Below, piece after piece: positions 51,573-62,638 of a DNA stretch of 64,000 nt. The DNA is from Mesorhizobium sp. B2-4-3 (GTDB lineage: Bacteria; Pseudomonadota; Alphaproteobacteria; Rhizobiales; Rhizobiaceae). The stretch lies in contig NZ_VFVL01000009.1 of NCBI RefSeq assembly GCF_006442815.1, positions 1-64,000 on the forward strand, in the 5' to 3' direction. Position 1 is the first letter of the stretch, and the number at the start of each line of letters is the position of its first letter. The notes beneath the pieces were generated by a model that worked only from the letters and a program-made list of their open reading frames with translations, was not told the origin of the DNA and searched no databases. The translations under genes and the position numbers were made by a program.

Positions 51573-52955
51573 ATGAAATCGCTGAACGATCCATCACAGG
51601 CGCTCTCCACCGGCCTCGCGAATATCCGCGGAGAATTCCACGTGCCGGATGGATTTCCGCCTGCGGTAATGGCCGCGGCTGAGGCGGCGGCAAAGCGTGT
51701 GCCCGGGCAGCATGCCGACCGGACGGCAATGCCCTTTGTCACGCTCGATCCGGCGAGTTCCACTGATCTTGACCAGGCCTTCTCGATCGAGGCAAGCGGC
51801 GGGGATCTTCTCCTGCATTATGCCATTGCCGACGTGGCCTGGTTCGTCGAGGACGGCGACGCGATCGATATCGAAGCCTGGAACCGGGGCGAGACGCTTT
51901 ACTTGCCGGACGGCAAGGCCGGGCTCTACCCGCCCCTGCTCGCCGAGGCCGCAGCAAGCCTGCTGCCCGATGGACCTCGTCCGGCGGTCGTCTTCACGGT
52001 CCGGATCGCCGGCGACGGCGCGGTGAAGCTGGACGGCGCGGAGCGGGCCATCATTCAAAGCCGTGCCAAGCTCGCCTATGACAGCGTGCAGGCCTCCGAC
52101 GTTCCGGCCGGCTTCGCGGAGCTGGCGCGGCGCATGGCGACGAACGAAGAGCGCCGCGGCGCTTCGCGCGTCGATCCGCCCGAACAAGAGGTGGAGAAGC
52201 TTGCCGACGGCACGTTCCGGCTTTCGTTCAGGCCGCTGCTGCAATCCGAGCAGGATAACGCCGCGCTTTCACTGGCCGCCAATATGGCGATTGCCGACGC
52301 CATGCTGGCGCACAAGACCGGGCTGTTCCGGGTGATGTCGGGGCCGGACGCCTCCAAGGTGCAAAGACTGCGCAACGCGGCGCGGGCGCTTGGGCTTTCC
52401 TGGCCCGCCTCCACCAGTCTGAGCGACTATCAGCGCACGCTCGATCCGACCGATCCGAAACAGGCCGCGCTGATGCTGGAAATCCGCCGCGCAGGCAACG
52501 GCGCGTCCTACCAACCCTATCACGAGGGCGTCGTCCCCTGGCATGAGGCGATGGCCGCGACCTATGCCCACGCCACCGCGCCGCTCAGGCGACTGGCCGA
52601 CCGCTACGTCGTGCGCTGCGCGCTGGCGATCGCCAACGGCCAGCCCGTGCCGCAGGCCGTTACCGAAGCATTCGCCAGGTTGCCGAAGGTGATGGGGCGT
52701 GCGGATGCCCGCGCTTCGCAGATCAATCATGCGGCAATCGACTTTGCCGAGGCGGTCATGCTCGAGGGACGCGAGGGTGAGATGTTCAAGGCCGTCGTCA
52801 CCGACTTCGTCGATCATGGCGTGCGCGTGCAGCTTGCCGACATGCCCGTCGTGGCCAACGTGAAGGCCTCCGGGCTCAGGCAGGGCGACAATCTCAACCT
52901 GAAGCTGGTCTCGGCCGATCCGGATCAGCGCAGCATCGTCTTCGAACCTGCTTAA
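51573..52955 (+). CDS. Short RNB-domain ribonuclease (RNase II/R catalytic domain)
   Basis: A 460-residue protein that is almost only the RNB catalytic domain. VTLDPASSTDLDQAF (56-70) carries D59, D65 and D67, aligned with RNase II D201, D207 and D209. The fourth acidic residue (D210 in E. coli) is Q68. HEGVVPWHEAMAATYAHATA and LRRLADRYVVRCAL (about 330-350) are the C-terminal RNB helices and the conserved Arg-rich loop. Cold-shock and S1 RNA-binding domains are missing; total length is well below RNase II (644). 3'-5' exonuclease activity is likely but substrate grip must differ. No neighbours suggest a pathway. Confidence 0.87.
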   Translation: MKSLNDPSQALSTGLANIRGEFHVPDGFPPAVMAAAEAAAKRVPGQHADRTAMPFVTLDPASSTDLDQAFSIEASGGDLLLHYAIADVAWFVEDGDAIDIEAWNRGETLYLPDGKAGLYPPLLAEAAASLLPDGPRPAVVFTVRIAGDGAVKLDGAERAIIQSRAKLAYDSVQASDVPAGFAELARRMATNEERRGASRVDPPEQEVEKLADGTFRLSFRPLLQSEQDNAALSLAANMAIADAMLAHKTGLFRVMSGPDASKVQRLRNAARALGLSWPASTSLSDYQRTLDPTDPKQAALMLEIRRAGNGASYQPYHEGVVPWHEAMAATYAHATAPLRRLADRYVVRCALAIANGQPVPQAVTEAFARLPKVMGRADARASQINHAAIDFAEAVMLEGREGEMFKAVVTDFVDHGVRVQLADMPVVANVKASGLRQGDNLNLKLVSADPDQRSIVFEPA

Positions 52956-52970
52956 GCGGCTGGGCGAAGG

Positions 52971-53105
52971 GGTGTTGAGATTCAGGTCAGGCCGAGCCGA
53001 AAATGGCGGGGTCCGAGAACCGGAGCGGAGCGTACTTAAGTACGTGAGCACCGGAAGCGCAGGAACCCGGCATTTGCAGGCCGGCCTCACCTGAATATCG
53101 ACACG
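52971..53105. repeat. Palindromic repeat with central GTACTTAAGTAC
   Basis: Inverted ends: GGTGTTGAGATTCAGGTCAG at the left is complementary to CACCTGAATATCGACAC at the right. The centre is the perfect palindrome GTACTTAAGTAC (53032-53043) flanked by CCGAGAACCGGAGCGGAGC. It fills the gap between the RNB gene and murI and overlaps neither except for its right end near the murI stop. Confidence 0.65.
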
Positions 53106-53107
53106 AC

Positions 53108-53914
53108 TTAGCGCGCTGTCAGTCCAAAGCCCTGGATCAATCGCCTGGTGGCAAAATCCACCTTGCCGGAAGTGAAGACGGCGAGATCGGGCCCGCTCTC
53201 GCCCGATGTCTCTCCGACCGGTTCGATGAGCGACATGGCGCGCCGCGCGATCGCCTCGGCCGGATCGATCCAGTCGACCGGCCAGGGCGCGGTCTTGCGC
53301 ATGCGGTTGACGAGAAACGGATAATGCGTGCAGGCGAGCACGACGATGTCGGTACGATTTCCCTCGCGCTCGATGAAGCAGGGCGCGATTTCGGCGCGCA
53401 CGGCTTCCTCGTCGACGAAACCCTGGCGCATATAGATCTCGGCGAGCCCGGCCAGCCGGTCGCTGCCGACCAGGCGCACATGGCATTTCTGCGCCCATTT
53501 GCCGATCAGGTCGCGCGTGTACTGACGCTTCACCGTGCCCGGCGTCGCCAGCACCGATACCAGGCCGGTGCGGGTGCGTTCGGCGGCCGGCTTGATCGCC
53601 GGAACAGTGCCGACAAAGGGATGGCCGGGGAATTTATCGCGCAGCGCATCGATCACCAGGGTCGAGGCGGTGTTGCAGGCAATGACCGAAATCGCCGGCT
53701 GAAGCCGGTCAAGCAGTTTGCCGAACAGCGTAAGGATGTGTTCCTTGAGCGCCGGTTCCTCCCAGGCGCCATAGGGAAAAGCCGCGTCGTCGGCGACATA
53801 GACGAAGCGGCGATCGGGCATAAGCACGCGCGCCTCGCGCAGCACGGTCAGCCCGCCGACGCCGGAATCGAACATCAGGATCGGGCGCTGGCTTGATCGA
53901 TCGCTCATTGTCAT
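53108..53914 (-). CDS. murI: Glutamate racemase
   Basis: A 268-residue cofactor-independent racemase. Its catalytic cysteines are C80 in VIACNTAS and C195 in LACTHYPF, with D16 in [11 protein letters not shown] and PYGAW typical of the family. It makes D-glutamate for peptidoglycan. ATG at 53914 or 53908 (MSDRSSQ). It is a single gene between two repeat blocks on the minus strand. Confidence 0.94.
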   Translation of the reverse strand: MTMSDRSSQRPILMFDSGVGGLTVLREARVLMPDRRFVYVADDAAFPYGAWEEPALKEHILTLFGKLLDRLQPAISVIACNTASTLVIDALRDKFPGHPFVGTVPAIKPAAERTRTGLVSVLATPGTVKRQYTRDLIGKWAQKCHVRLVGSDRLAGLAEIYMRQGFVDEEAVRAEIAPCFIEREGNRTDIVVLACTHYPFLVNRMRKTAPWPVDWIDPAEAIARRAMSLIEPVGETSGESGPDLAVFTSGKVDFATRRLIQGFGLTAR

Positions 53915-53923
53915 CCGGTTACC

Positions 53924-53984
53924 AGAGCAATTCCAGGAAAAGTGTGAAACGGTTTTCCGTCCGGAATTGCGTCAAAACAAAGAG
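53924..53984. repeat. Palindromic repeat, AGAGCAATTCCAGG family
   Basis: AGAGCAATTCCAGGAAAAG, GTTTTCCGTCCGGAATTGC and GTCAAAACAAAGAG in order; GCAATTCC and GGAATTGC are inverted ends of a stem. Same family as 37108 and 62501. The left end is 10 bp from the murI start, so it may carry part of the murI promoter. Confidence 0.65.
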
Positions 53985-54077
53985 AAGCGTCAGGCCCGTG
54001 GTTGGACCGACGGCGCTTCTATCGCGAATGATCGTGGTCTTGAAGAGGCGAATGCGAGCAGCTTTTGCGCAGGCGCC

Positions 54078-54128
54078 AGAGCATGGCGCCGAAAAGTGTG
54101 AAGCGGTTTTCGGACGACGCCATGCTCT
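54078..54128. repeat. Palindromic repeat, AGAGCATGGCG family
   Basis: AGAGCATGGCG (54078-54088) and CGCCATGCTCT (54118-54128) are perfect inverted ends around CGAAAAGTG and CGGTTTTCGG. Closely related to the unit at 60844. Confidence 0.65.
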
Positions 54129-54143
54129 ATCTCTAAGACTTAC

Positions 54144-54752
54144 TCAAATCCCGCGCTTGCCGAAGCCGGCGGGGCGCGGCCTGCCGAAAGGCTGCGGTGC
54201 CGGCGGAACGCGCGCAGCGGAAGCGGCGGCACGTGGGGCGGCAGGCACGCTGGCTGTTGCGGTGCGTCCGGCACGCGCCGGTGCCGGCAGCGGACCGTCG
54301 AAGTCGAAAACATCGGTCAATTCATCGATATTGCTGCCGGCAACGGGCTTCGCCCACAGGATCGTGCACCAGAGGCCGAACACCGAAAGTCCAAGCAGGT
54401 TCAGCCCGCCGGGAATGCTGTCGGGATCGCCGAATTTGACGACCAGCAGCACGCCTGCCTGCAAAAGGGCGTAGACGGCGGAAAAGGCGATGTAGGCCCA
54501 CAGGATCCAGCGGCGCCCGTTGGCATCGCGGGTGCGGCGCGAGGCGATGTTGCCGCGCAGCGCGACAAAGACGAGGGAGGCGATGAGGACAGCACCCGCC
54601 ATGCCCTGCCGCGCCGGGCCAGGTCCCGAATTGATCAGCCCTTCGAAGCCGATCGTGCTGACAATGCAGATAAGGATTACCACGGTTTCGGCGACGGCGA
54701 GACCGAGAGAGTAAAGGAAAAAGCGCAGACGACCAATATTGGACGTAAACAT
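54144..54752 (-). CDS. DUF805-like membrane protein
   Basis: A 202-residue protein with four helices in the first 140 residues: LRFFLYSLGLAVAETVVILI, MAGAVLIASLVFVALRGN, ILWAYIAFSAVYALLQAGVL and LGLSVFGLWCTILWAKPVAG. The N-terminal SNIGRLRFFLYSL is the DUF805 start (usually GRxxRxxFW...). A disordered tail of Ala, Pro and Arg follows (about 145-202). Function unknown. A run of C (CCCCCCCAC) lies just before the ATG on the plus strand. Confidence 0.65.
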   Translation of the reverse strand: MFTSNIGRLRFFLYSLGLAVAETVVILICIVSTIGFEGLINSGPGPARQGMAGAVLIASLVFVALRGNIASRRTRDANGRRWILWAYIAFSAVYALLQAGVLLVVKFGDPDSIPGGLNLLGLSVFGLWCTILWAKPVAGSNIDELTDVFDFDGPLPAPARAGRTATASVPAAPRAAASAARVPPAPQPFGRPRPAGFGKRGI

Positions 54753-54836
54753 GTGCCCACCCCCCCACTATTGCGGCCAGGATGGCGTATAACCGAATAA
54801 AATTCGGTTACTTCAAATGCTCACAGCTTACCGATT

Positions 54837-55685
54837 TTAACTTTCTTCGTCTTTGGCGCGACTGCGCGCGCCGGCCGGCAACCGTCTCGGATCGTCCCCA
54901 GGCGAGCCATCGCCGCGCGGCATGGCCGGCGAGAACCGGTCGAGCGACGAGATGATGCCGCGCAGCACCTTCAGTTCCGGCTCGGCAAAGCCCGCGCGGG
55001 TCAATACGGCGCGCAGATTGTCGACCATCTTCGGCTTCTTTTCTTCCGGGCGAAAATAGCCGCGCGCTTCCAGCGCGTTTTCCAGATAGGCGAACAGGCT
55101 GTGCAGCTGCTCCTTGGGCGCTGGCACCAACTCCGGTCCGGAAAAGTTGGTCTGGGTCTCGCCAGCGAGGCCGGACTTCATCCATTCATACGACATCAGC
55201 AGCACCGCCTGGGCGATGTTGAGCGAGGAAAAGCCGGGATCGACCGGGAAGGTGACGATCTCGTCGGCGAGCCCGATCTCGTCATTATAGAGGCCGAAGC
55301 GCTCGCGGCCGAACAGGACGCCGGTACGCTCGCCCACCTCGACACGTGCTCTCAGCGCCCTGCCCGCTTCCACGGGACCGCGCACCGGCTTGAAGCCGTC
55401 GCGCTCGCGTGCCGTCGTGGCGAAGACGAAGTTCAGGTCGGCGACCGCCGAGGCCAGATCGTCGAAAACCCTGGTGGCGTCGATGACATGGTCGGCCCGG
55501 CTGGCGGCCGCGCGCGCCTTCTCGCTCGGCCAGCCGTCACGCGGGTTGACCAGCCTGAGCTCGGATAGGCCGAAATTCGCCATTGCGCGGGCGACCATGC
55601 CGATATTCTCGCCGAGCTGCGGCTCGACCAGGATGATGGCCGGTCCGGCGGAAGTGGTCTTGGCTGTATTTTCGATGGCTGGCAT
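54837..55685 (-). CDS. trmJ: tRNA/rRNA methyltransferase, TrmJ (SPOUT)
   Basis: A 282-residue SPOUT methyltransferase. The knotted AdoMet domain starts AIILVEPQLGENIGMVARAM (about 15-34) and includes RLVNPRDGWPSEKARAAASR, VGVLFGRERFGLYNDEIGLA and the knot loop SSLNIAQAVLLMSYE. TrmJ makes 2'-O-methylated residue 32 of tRNA. The C-terminal 60 residues are basic and disordered. The start at 55685 (MPAIEN) was chosen because homology begins there; the frame is open to 55754. It is divergent from icd. Confidence 0.88.
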   Translation of the reverse strand: MPAIENTAKTTSAGPAIILVEPQLGENIGMVARAMANFGLSELRLVNPRDGWPSEKARAAASRADHVIDATRVFDDLASAVADLNFVFATTARERDGFKPVRGPVEAGRALRARVEVGERTGVLFGRERFGLYNDEIGLADEIVTFPVDPGFSSLNIAQAVLLMSYEWMKSGLAGETQTNFSGPELVPAPKEQLHSLFAYLENALEARGYFRPEEKKPKMVDNLRAVLTRAGFAEPELKVLRGIISSLDRFSPAMPRGDGSPGDDPRRLPAGARSRAKDEES

Positions 55686-55893
55686 GGCTAAGGATAACCG
55701 GAGTTTGCGGCGTTTGGGCGTCCCCTGCCACATCCGGCCCGGAAAATGAAGCATTCACAACAGCGGCACCTGTCCGCGCCGGCGCGGATCGCGGTTTGCG
55801 CGCTGAAAAAGCCTTTGATATACGCTCCGCATCCCCGGCCGAAACCATGCGGGCAAGGCCGTTCAGATCCCCCAGCAACGAGGCATTCTTTCC

Positions 55894-57105
55894 ATGGCGA
55901 AGATCAAGGTGGCGAACCCGGTCGTCGAGCTCGACGGCGACGAGATGACCCGCATCATCTGGCAGTTCATCAAGGACAAGCTGATCCACCCCTATCTCGA
56001 CCTGAAGCTGGAATATTACGACCTCGGCATCGAGCACCGCGACGCCACCAACGACCAGGTGACGATCGATTCGGCCAACGCCATCAAGAAATGGGGCGTC
56101 GGCGTGAAATGCGCGACGATCACCCCCGACGAGGCGCGCGTCGAGGAATTCAAGCTGAAGAAGATGTGGAAGTCGCCCAACGGCACCATCCGCAACATCC
56201 TCGGCGGCACCATCTTCCGCGAGCCGATCATCATGAAGAACGTGCCGCGCCTGGTGCCGGGCTGGACCAAGCCGATCGTCGTCGGCCGTCATGCCTTCGG
56301 CGACCAGTACCGCGCCACCGATTTCCGCTTCCCCGGCAAGGGCAAGCTGACGATCAAGTTCGTCGGCGAGGACGGCCAGGTGATCGAGCATGACGTCTAT
56401 GACGCGCCGGGCGCCGGCGTGGCCATGGCCATGTACAATCTCGACGAGTCGATCCGCGAGTTCGCCCGCGCCTCGCTGAACTACGGCCTGCTGCGCAACT
56501 TCCCGGTCTATCTTTCGACCAAGAACACCATCCTCAAGGCCTATGACGGCCGCTTCAAGGACATCTTCCAGGAAGTCTACGAGAAGGAATTCGAGGCCGA
56601 GTTCAAGGCAAGGAAGCTCTGGTACGAGCACCGCCTGATCGACGACATGGTCGCCTCCAGCCTGAAATGGTCGGGCGGCTATGTCTGGGCCTGCAAGAAC
56701 TATGACGGCGACGTGCAGTCGGACACCGTGGCGCAGGGCTTCGGCTCGCTCGGACTGATGACTTCGGTGCTGATGACGCCGGACGGCAAGACGGTAGAGG
56801 CGGAAGCCGCGCACGGCACCGTCACCCGCCACTATCGCCAGCACCAGAAGGGCGAGGAAACCTCGACCAATTCGATCGCTTCGATCTTCGCCTGGACGCG
56901 CGGCCTCGCCCACCGCGCCAAGCTCGACGACAATGCCGAACTCAAGCGCTTCGCCGAGACGCTGGAGAAGGTCTGTATCCAGACCGTTGAGTCAGGCTTC
57001 ATGACCAAGGACCTGTCGCTGCTGATCGGCCCCGACCAGCCGTGGCTCTCGACCACCGGCTTCCTCGACAAGATCGACGAGAATCTACAGAAGGCGATGG
57101 GGTGA
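55894..57105 (+). CDS. icd: NADP-dependent isocitrate dehydrogenase
   Basis: A 403-residue enzyme of the mitochondrial/eukaryote-like IDH type: [59 protein letters not shown], and near the C-terminus [12 protein letters not shown] and [20 protein letters not shown]. It oxidises isocitrate to 2-oxoglutarate and makes NADPH for the TCA cycle. Rhizobia generally use this type rather than the E. coli-type Icd. It is followed by an intrinsic hairpin and then the GST gene. Confidence 0.97.
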   Translation: MAKIKVANPVVELDGDEMTRIIWQFIKDKLIHPYLDLKLEYYDLGIEHRDATNDQVTIDSANAIKKWGVGVKCATITPDEARVEEFKLKKMWKSPNGTIRNILGGTIFREPIIMKNVPRLVPGWTKPIVVGRHAFGDQYRATDFRFPGKGKLTIKFVGEDGQVIEHDVYDAPGAGVAMAMYNLDESIREFARASLNYGLLRNFPVYLSTKNTILKAYDGRFKDIFQEVYEKEFEAEFKARKLWYEHRLIDDMVASSLKWSGGYVWACKNYDGDVQSDTVAQGFGSLGLMTSVLMTPDGKTVEAEAAHGTVTRHYRQHQKGEETSTNSIASIFAWTRGLAHRAKLDDNAELKRFAETLEKVCIQTVESGFMTKDLSLLIGPDQPWLSTTGFLDKIDENLQKAMG

Positions 57106-57126
57106 GGAGCGGTGCGCGAAGCGCAT

Positions 57127-57150
57127 GAAAAGCCCCGAAATGGGCTTTTC
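57127..57150 (+). terminator. icd: Intrinsic terminator after icd
   Basis: GAAAAGCCC (57127-57135) pairs with GGGCTTTTC (57142-57150) over a six-base loop; the T-tract forms part of the right arm. It lies 21 bp after the icd stop. Confidence 0.65.
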
Positions 57151-57190
57151 AAGCGACGAACGCCCGGAGCCATAGCGGAGGGCCGGGCCA

Positions 57191-57817
57191 ATGAAAAAGC
57201 CAACTCTCTACGGCGCCGACTACAGCGTCTATGTGCGCATCGCGCGAATGGCGCTTGAGGAGAAAGGCATCGACTACGAGCTGGTGCCGCTCGACATCTT
57301 CGCCGCCGAGGGCATTCCGGCCTGGTATCTGGAGCATCATCCCTTCGGCCGCATCCCAGCCTTCGAGCATGACGGTTTTCGCCTGTTCGAGACCGGTGCC
57401 ATCGCGCGCTATGTCGATGAAGCCTTCGACGGTCCAGCGCTGCAGCCGGCCGCCGCGCGCGACCGCGCGAGGATGGGCCAGATCATCGGCATGCTCGACG
57501 CCTATGGTTATCGCGCCATGGTGTGGGACGTTGCCGTCGAACGGCTGGAAAAGACGCCTGCGGATGAGGCGCTGATCGCCGGCGGCCTTGGTCAGGCGGA
57601 GACCGTGCTCAAGGTGCTGGCATCGCTGAAGGTGAAAGGGCCCTGGCTGTTAGGCGAGCAACTGACGCTGGCCGACCTGCATGCGGCGCCGATCATCGCC
57701 TATTTCCTCAAGGTCGAGGAAGGACGCGATCTCTTGGCGCGATTTGCGGATATCCGGGATTGGTATGCGCGAATAGCCGGACGGCCGAGCTTTATGCGTA
57801 CGGAAAAGGTCGCGTAA
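57191..57817 (+). CDS. Glutathione S-transferase
   Basis: A 208-residue GST. Thioredoxin-like domain at 1-80: LYGADYSVYVRIARMALEEK, then FGRIPAFEHDGFRLFETGAI (cis-Pro and the ETGAI glutathione-binding loop). Helical domain 90-205 with LTLADLHAAPIIAYFLKVEE, the GST C-terminal N-capping box. The Ser/Tyr equivalent at residues 9-12 (YSVYVR) is compatible with beta/theta-type catalysis. Substrate unknown. Confidence 0.9.
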   Translation: MKKPTLYGADYSVYVRIARMALEEKGIDYELVPLDIFAAEGIPAWYLEHHPFGRIPAFEHDGFRLFETGAIARYVDEAFDGPALQPAAARDRARMGQIIGMLDAYGYRAMVWDVAVERLEKTPADEALIAGGLGQAETVLKVLASLKVKGPWLLGEQLTLADLHAAPIIAYFLKVEEGRDLLARFADIRDWYARIAGRPSFMRTEKVA

Positions 57818-57837
57818 CTCGCTCAGCGCTGGCACCG

Positions 57838-57999
57838 CCCCTCATTGCCCTGCCGGGCATTTCTCCCCGTGAACGGGGAGAAAGAAGCTGGCTGCAACGC
57901 CGGCGCTTTCCTGCACCGTTGGTGATTGGCGAAAGCCTTTGTGACAGCGCCCTTCTCCCCGTTCAACGGGGAGAAGATGCCGGCAGGCAGATGAGGGGC
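57838..57999. repeat. RIME-like inverted-repeat element
   Basis: Left arm CGCCCCTCATTGCCCTGCC and TTCTCCCCGTGAACGGGGAG; right arm CTTCTCCCCGTTCAACGGGG through GCAGATGAGGGGCAGCG, inverted to the left arm. Same family as 15894 and 7131. The gap continues to the alaS stop at 58053 with no other support. Confidence 0.65.
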
Positions 58000-58052
58000 A
58001 GCGCCGCCTTCGGCAGACTGGAGCCGGCTCGACCCGGGCCGGTCTCGCTTGC

Positions 58053-60722
58053 CTACGCCGCCTCGAGCGCCGCCTTCACCGCCGCGATCGCGTCATTGGC
58101 CTTGGAGGCGTCGGGGCCACCGGCCTGCGCCATGTCGGGCCGGCCACCGCCGCCCTGCCCGCCCAGCGCGGCGGACGCGACGCGCACGAGATCGACGGCG
58201 CTGAAGCGAGCGGTCAGGTCGTCGGTGACACCGACGACCACGCTTGCCTTGTTGTCCTCGCCCGCGCCGACAAAGACGACCACGCCGGAGCCGAGCGTCT
58301 TCTTGCCGGCATCCGCCAGCGGCTTCAGGTCCTTCGGCGCCACGCCGGTGACCGCCTTGCCGAGGAAGCCGACGCCGGCGACGGTCTCGTTCGCGGCCGG
58401 AGCATCGGCAACGGCCGAGCCGCCGCCCAGCGCCAGTTTCTTGCGCGCCTCGGTAAGCTCCTTTTCGAGCTTCTTGCGTTCCTCGAGCAATACCTCGACG
58501 CGCAACGGCACGTCGGCCGGCGATATCTTCAAGGTCGCCGCCGCGGCTTTCAGCCGCCTGTCCTGTTCGTCCAGATGCTTGCGCGCCGCCTCGCCGGTCA
58601 GCGCCTCGATGCGGCGCACGCCGGCAGCCACCGCGCTGTCCGACAGGATGCGCACGAGGCCGATATCGCCGGTCGACCTCACATGCGTGCCGCCGCAAAG
58701 CTCGACGGAATAGGGTCGATTGGTCTTGGCGCCATGCAGGCCGGTGCCCATCGACACGACGCGCACCTCGTCGCCGTATTTCTCGCCGAACAGCGCCATG
58801 GCGCCCTCGGCGATCGCATCGTCGACCGACATCAACCGCGTCGTCACCGGACTGTTCTGCACGACGATCTCGTTGGCCATGCGCTCGACCTCCTCAAGGT
58901 CGTCCGCCGAGATCGGCTTGTTGTGCGAGATGTCGAAGCGCAGGCGCTCGGGCGCGACCAGCGAGCCCTTCTGCGCGACATGGGTGCCCAGCACCTCGCG
59001 CAGAGCCTCGTGGATGAGATGCGTCGCGGAATGGTTGGCGCGCAGCCTCGAGCGGCGGGCATGATCGACTTTCAGCTCGACGGCATCACCCGTCTTGACT
59101 GTGCCTTTGGCCACCTTGCCGAGATGCACGAACAAACCATCGGCCTTCTTCTGCGTGTCCGAGACCTCGATTGAAAAACCCTCGCCGGAAATCACGCCGG
59201 TGTCGCCCATCTGGCCGCCGGATTCGCCGTAGAACGGGGTCTGGTTGACGACCAAGGCGACCGCATCGCCCTGGCTCGCGCTGTCGATGGTCTTGCCGTC
59301 CTTGACCAGGGCCTGGACGATGCCTTCCGCCTGCTCGGTCTCGTAGCCGAGGAATTCGGTGGCGCCGGTCTTTTCGCGCACCGAGAACCATACCGTCTCG
59401 GTCGCGGCCTCGCCCGAGCCCGTCCAATGCGCGCGCGCCTCGGCCTTCTGCCGCTCCATCGCGTCGGTGAAGCCGGCGATATCGACCGAGATGCTGCGCT
59501 GGCGCAGCGCATCCTGCGTCAGATCGAGCGGAAAGCCATAGGTGTCGTAGAGCTTGAAGGCCGTCTCTCCGTCCAGCATGTCACCCGCGTGCAGGGTTTC
59601 GGTGGCGTCTGAAAGCAGGCCGAGCCCGCGCACCAGCGTCTTGCGGAAGCGCGTTTCCTCGAGCTTCAGCGTTTCGGTGATCAGCGCCTCGCCGCGCACC
59701 AGCTCGGGATAGGCCTGGCCCATCTCGCGCACCAGCGCCGGCACCAGCTGCCACATCAGCGGCTCCTTGGCGCCCAGCAGCTGCGCATGGCGCATGGCGC
59801 GGCGCATGATGCGGCGCAGCACATAGCCGCGCCCTTCATTGGACGGCAGCACGCCGTCTGCCACCAGGAACGAGGACGAGCGCAGGTGATCCGCGATGAC
59901 GCGGTACGACCCGACGTTCTCCTGGTTCGGCCCCTGGCCTAGCGCCGAGGACGCCGCGTCGATCAAATGCCTGAACAGGTCGGTCTCGAAGACGCTTTCG
60001 ACGCCCTGCAGGATGGAGGCCATGCGCTCCAGGCCCATGCCGGTGTCGATCGAGGGACGCGGCAGGTCGATGCGCTCTTCCTTCGTGACCTGCTCATACT
60101 GCATGAACACCAGGTTCCAGAATTCCAGGAACCGGTCGCCGTCCTCTTCCGGGCTGCCGGGCGGGCCGCCCCAGATATGCTCGCCGCGATCGATGAAGAT
60201 CTCCGAGCACGGGCCGCACGGGCCGGTGTCGCCCATCGCCCAGAAATTGTCCGAGGTCGGGATGCGGATGATGCGATCGTCGGAGAAGCCGGCGATCTTC
60301 TTCCAGTACCCGGCCGCCTCGTCGTCGGTGTGATAGACGGTGACGAGCAGCTTGTCCTTCTTCAGGCCGAAACCCTTGGTGATCAGGTTCCAGGCAAGCT
60401 CGATCGCTCGCTCTTTGAAATAGTCGCCGAACGAGAAATTGCCGAGCATCTCGAAGAAGGTGAGATGGCGCGCGGTATAGCCGACATTGTCGAGATCGTT
60501 GTGCTTGCCGCCGGCGCGCACGCTCTTCTGCGCGGTGGACGCTCGCGAATAAGGACGCTTCTCCAGGCCGGTGAAGACGTTCTTGAATTGCACCATGCCG
60601 GCATTGGTGAACATCAGCGTCGGATCGTTGCGCGGCACCAGTGGGCTGGAGGCGACGATCTCGTGGCCCTCCTTGCGGAAGTAGTCGAGAAATGTCGACC
60701 GGATATCGTTCACGCCACTCAT
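58053..60722 (-). CDS. alaS: Alanyl-tRNA synthetase
   Basis: An 889-residue class II tRNA synthetase. Catalytic domain 1-450 begins [20 protein letters not shown] with [14 protein letters not shown] (motif 2-like) and ends in GMGLERMAS (motif 3). The editing domain has zinc ligands H564 and H568 in [10 protein letters not shown] and C676 and H680 in LCGGTHV. C-Ala domain follows, with Gly-rich [15 protein letters not shown] near the end. Length (875-890) is normal. It is downstream of recA on the same strand, as in many alphaproteobacteria. Confidence 0.97.
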   Translation of the reverse strand: MSGVNDIRSTFLDYFRKEGHEIVASSPLVPRNDPTLMFTNAGMVQFKNVFTGLEKRPYSRASTAQKSVRAGGKHNDLDNVGYTARHLTFFEMLGNFSFGDYFKERAIELAWNLITKGFGLKKDKLLVTVYHTDDEAAGYWKKIAGFSDDRIIRIPTSDNFWAMGDTGPCGPCSEIFIDRGEHIWGGPPGSPEEDGDRFLEFWNLVFMQYEQVTKEERIDLPRPSIDTGMGLERMASILQGVESVFETDLFRHLIDAASSALGQGPNQENVGSYRVIADHLRSSSFLVADGVLPSNEGRGYVLRRIMRRAMRHAQLLGAKEPLMWQLVPALVREMGQAYPELVRGEALITETLKLEETRFRKTLVRGLGLLSDATETLHAGDMLDGETAFKLYDTYGFPLDLTQDALRQRSISVDIAGFTDAMERQKAEARAHWTGSGEAATETVWFSVREKTGATEFLGYETEQAEGIVQALVKDGKTIDSASQGDAVALVVNQTPFYGESGGQMGDTGVISGEGFSIEVSDTQKKADGLFVHLGKVAKGTVKTGDAVELKVDHARRSRLRANHSATHLIHEALREVLGTHVAQKGSLVAPERLRFDISHNKPISADDLEEVERMANEIVVQNSPVTTRLMSVDDAIAEGAMALFGEKYGDEVRVVSMGTGLHGAKTNRPYSVELCGGTHVRSTGDIGLVRILSDSAVAAGVRRIEALTGEAARKHLDEQDRRLKAAAATLKISPADVPLRVEVLLEERKKLEKELTEARKKLALGGGSAVADAPAANETVAGVGFLGKAVTGVAPKDLKPLADAGKKTLGSGVVVFVGAGEDNKASVVVGVTDDLTARFSAVDLVRVASAALGGQGGGGRPDMAQAGGPDASKANDAIAAVKAALEAA

Positions 60723-60843
60723 TGCGTACTGCCTTTTCGCGAGAACCGCCGGCGTTGCCGGCGGCTGATGGGCTTTGGTGCTTCAGAAGATAGATGGGCC
60801 TTTTAGCCGTAGCTCTTGAGCCTGTCCAGAAACACGGAGTTAA

Positions 60844-60948
60844 TGCATGTCGCCCAGAAGTGTGCAGCGGTTCTGGGACAACGACATGCAGCAAAACAAA
60901 GACTTAAAGCGCGTCGCCTGAATCCGTTTCAGCGCGACGCGCTTTAGG
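60844..60948. repeat. Two palindromes between recA and alaS
   Basis: TGCATGTCGCCCAGAA (60844-60859) and TTCTGGGACAACGACATGCA (60871-60890) are inverted around GTGTGCAGCGG. A second unit AAAGCGCGTCGC ... GCGACGCGCTTT lies at 60906-60945. Related to the 54078 unit. They and the recA terminator (60997) are all I can support in the 443-bp gap before recA. Confidence 0.65.
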
Positions 60949-60996
60949 TCAATCCGCCGGCGAGCGACGGCCCGGCGCCGCCCGCAAAATGCAAAA

Positions 60997-61018
60997 CCGC
61001 CGGCGCGAAGGCCGGCGG
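60997..61018 (-). terminator. recA: Intrinsic terminator after recA
   Basis: CCGCCGGC (60997-61004) pairs with GCCGGCGG (61011-61018) over GCGAAG. On the minus strand it is followed by TTTTGC. It is about 150 bp after the recA stop (61166), so the recA transcript has a long 3' tail. Confidence 0.65.
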
Positions 61019-61165
61019 TTCGGGTACGCAATACTCAAGAACTCGATTACATAAGCAGAAGACGATAAACAAGGATTGTGGCCGAACTCCGGCCAAGCCG
61101 ACGAATAGCTTTCGCCCAATCCCGAACAGGAAACTGCTGAGCGGTCTTCCTGGAACGAACCGGCC

Positions 61166-62263
<1,098 letters not shown>

Positions 62264-62322
62264 GATACATCACCCCTTGGTCGTCAATGAAGGCCGGACA
62301 ATCCGTGATCCCTGCTTGTTTT

Positions 62323-62404
62323 GTACCTTTTTTGTTCTCATTTGGCAAGGGGCAACAAATATCTGAAAAACAATCAATATCTGGATTTGTTCTATTTTTG
62401 TCTC
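62323..62404. promoter_or_regulatory. recA: Two LexA-box-like sites upstream of recA
   Basis: The alphaproteobacterial LexA box is GTTC-N7-GTTC. GTAC-CTTTTTT-GTTC is at 62323-62337 (one mismatch). GTTC-TATTTTT-GTCT is at 62390-62404 (two mismatches in the second half). Both are 60-140 bp before the recA start in the promoter gap and have the AT-rich spacer typical of the site. Confidence 0.5.
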
Positions 62405-62500
62405 ACCAGGGCTAGTGCAAACCAGATCCGCTGGTCCAGAATAGACTTCGGTATCCGGCCGTCCGAATCGCGACCCGATTGCAGGGCGACCTGAGGAAAC

Positions 62501-62598
62501 CTAGAGCAATTCCAGGAAAAGTGCGTAGCGGTTTTCCGTCCGGAATTGCGCAAGAATAAAGACTTGGAGCGGTTCAGCGATTCCGTGAAACGCTCTAG
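62501..62598. repeat. Palindromic repeat, CTAGAGCAATTCCAGG family
   Basis: CTAGAGC at the left end and GCTCTAG at the right are inverted; the middle has TTCCAGGAAAAGTGCG and TTTTCCGTCCGGAATTGCGC. It is the most complete copy of the family also seen at 37108 and 53924. Confidence 0.65.
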
Positions 62599-62638
62599 TG
62601 TGCGCAGCCGCACGATCAACCAAGGTCACCATATCCGC

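Noticed and set aside
55537..56913. Minus-strand open frame of 458 codons
   Set aside because: Opposite icd and part of trmJ; no domain recognisable.
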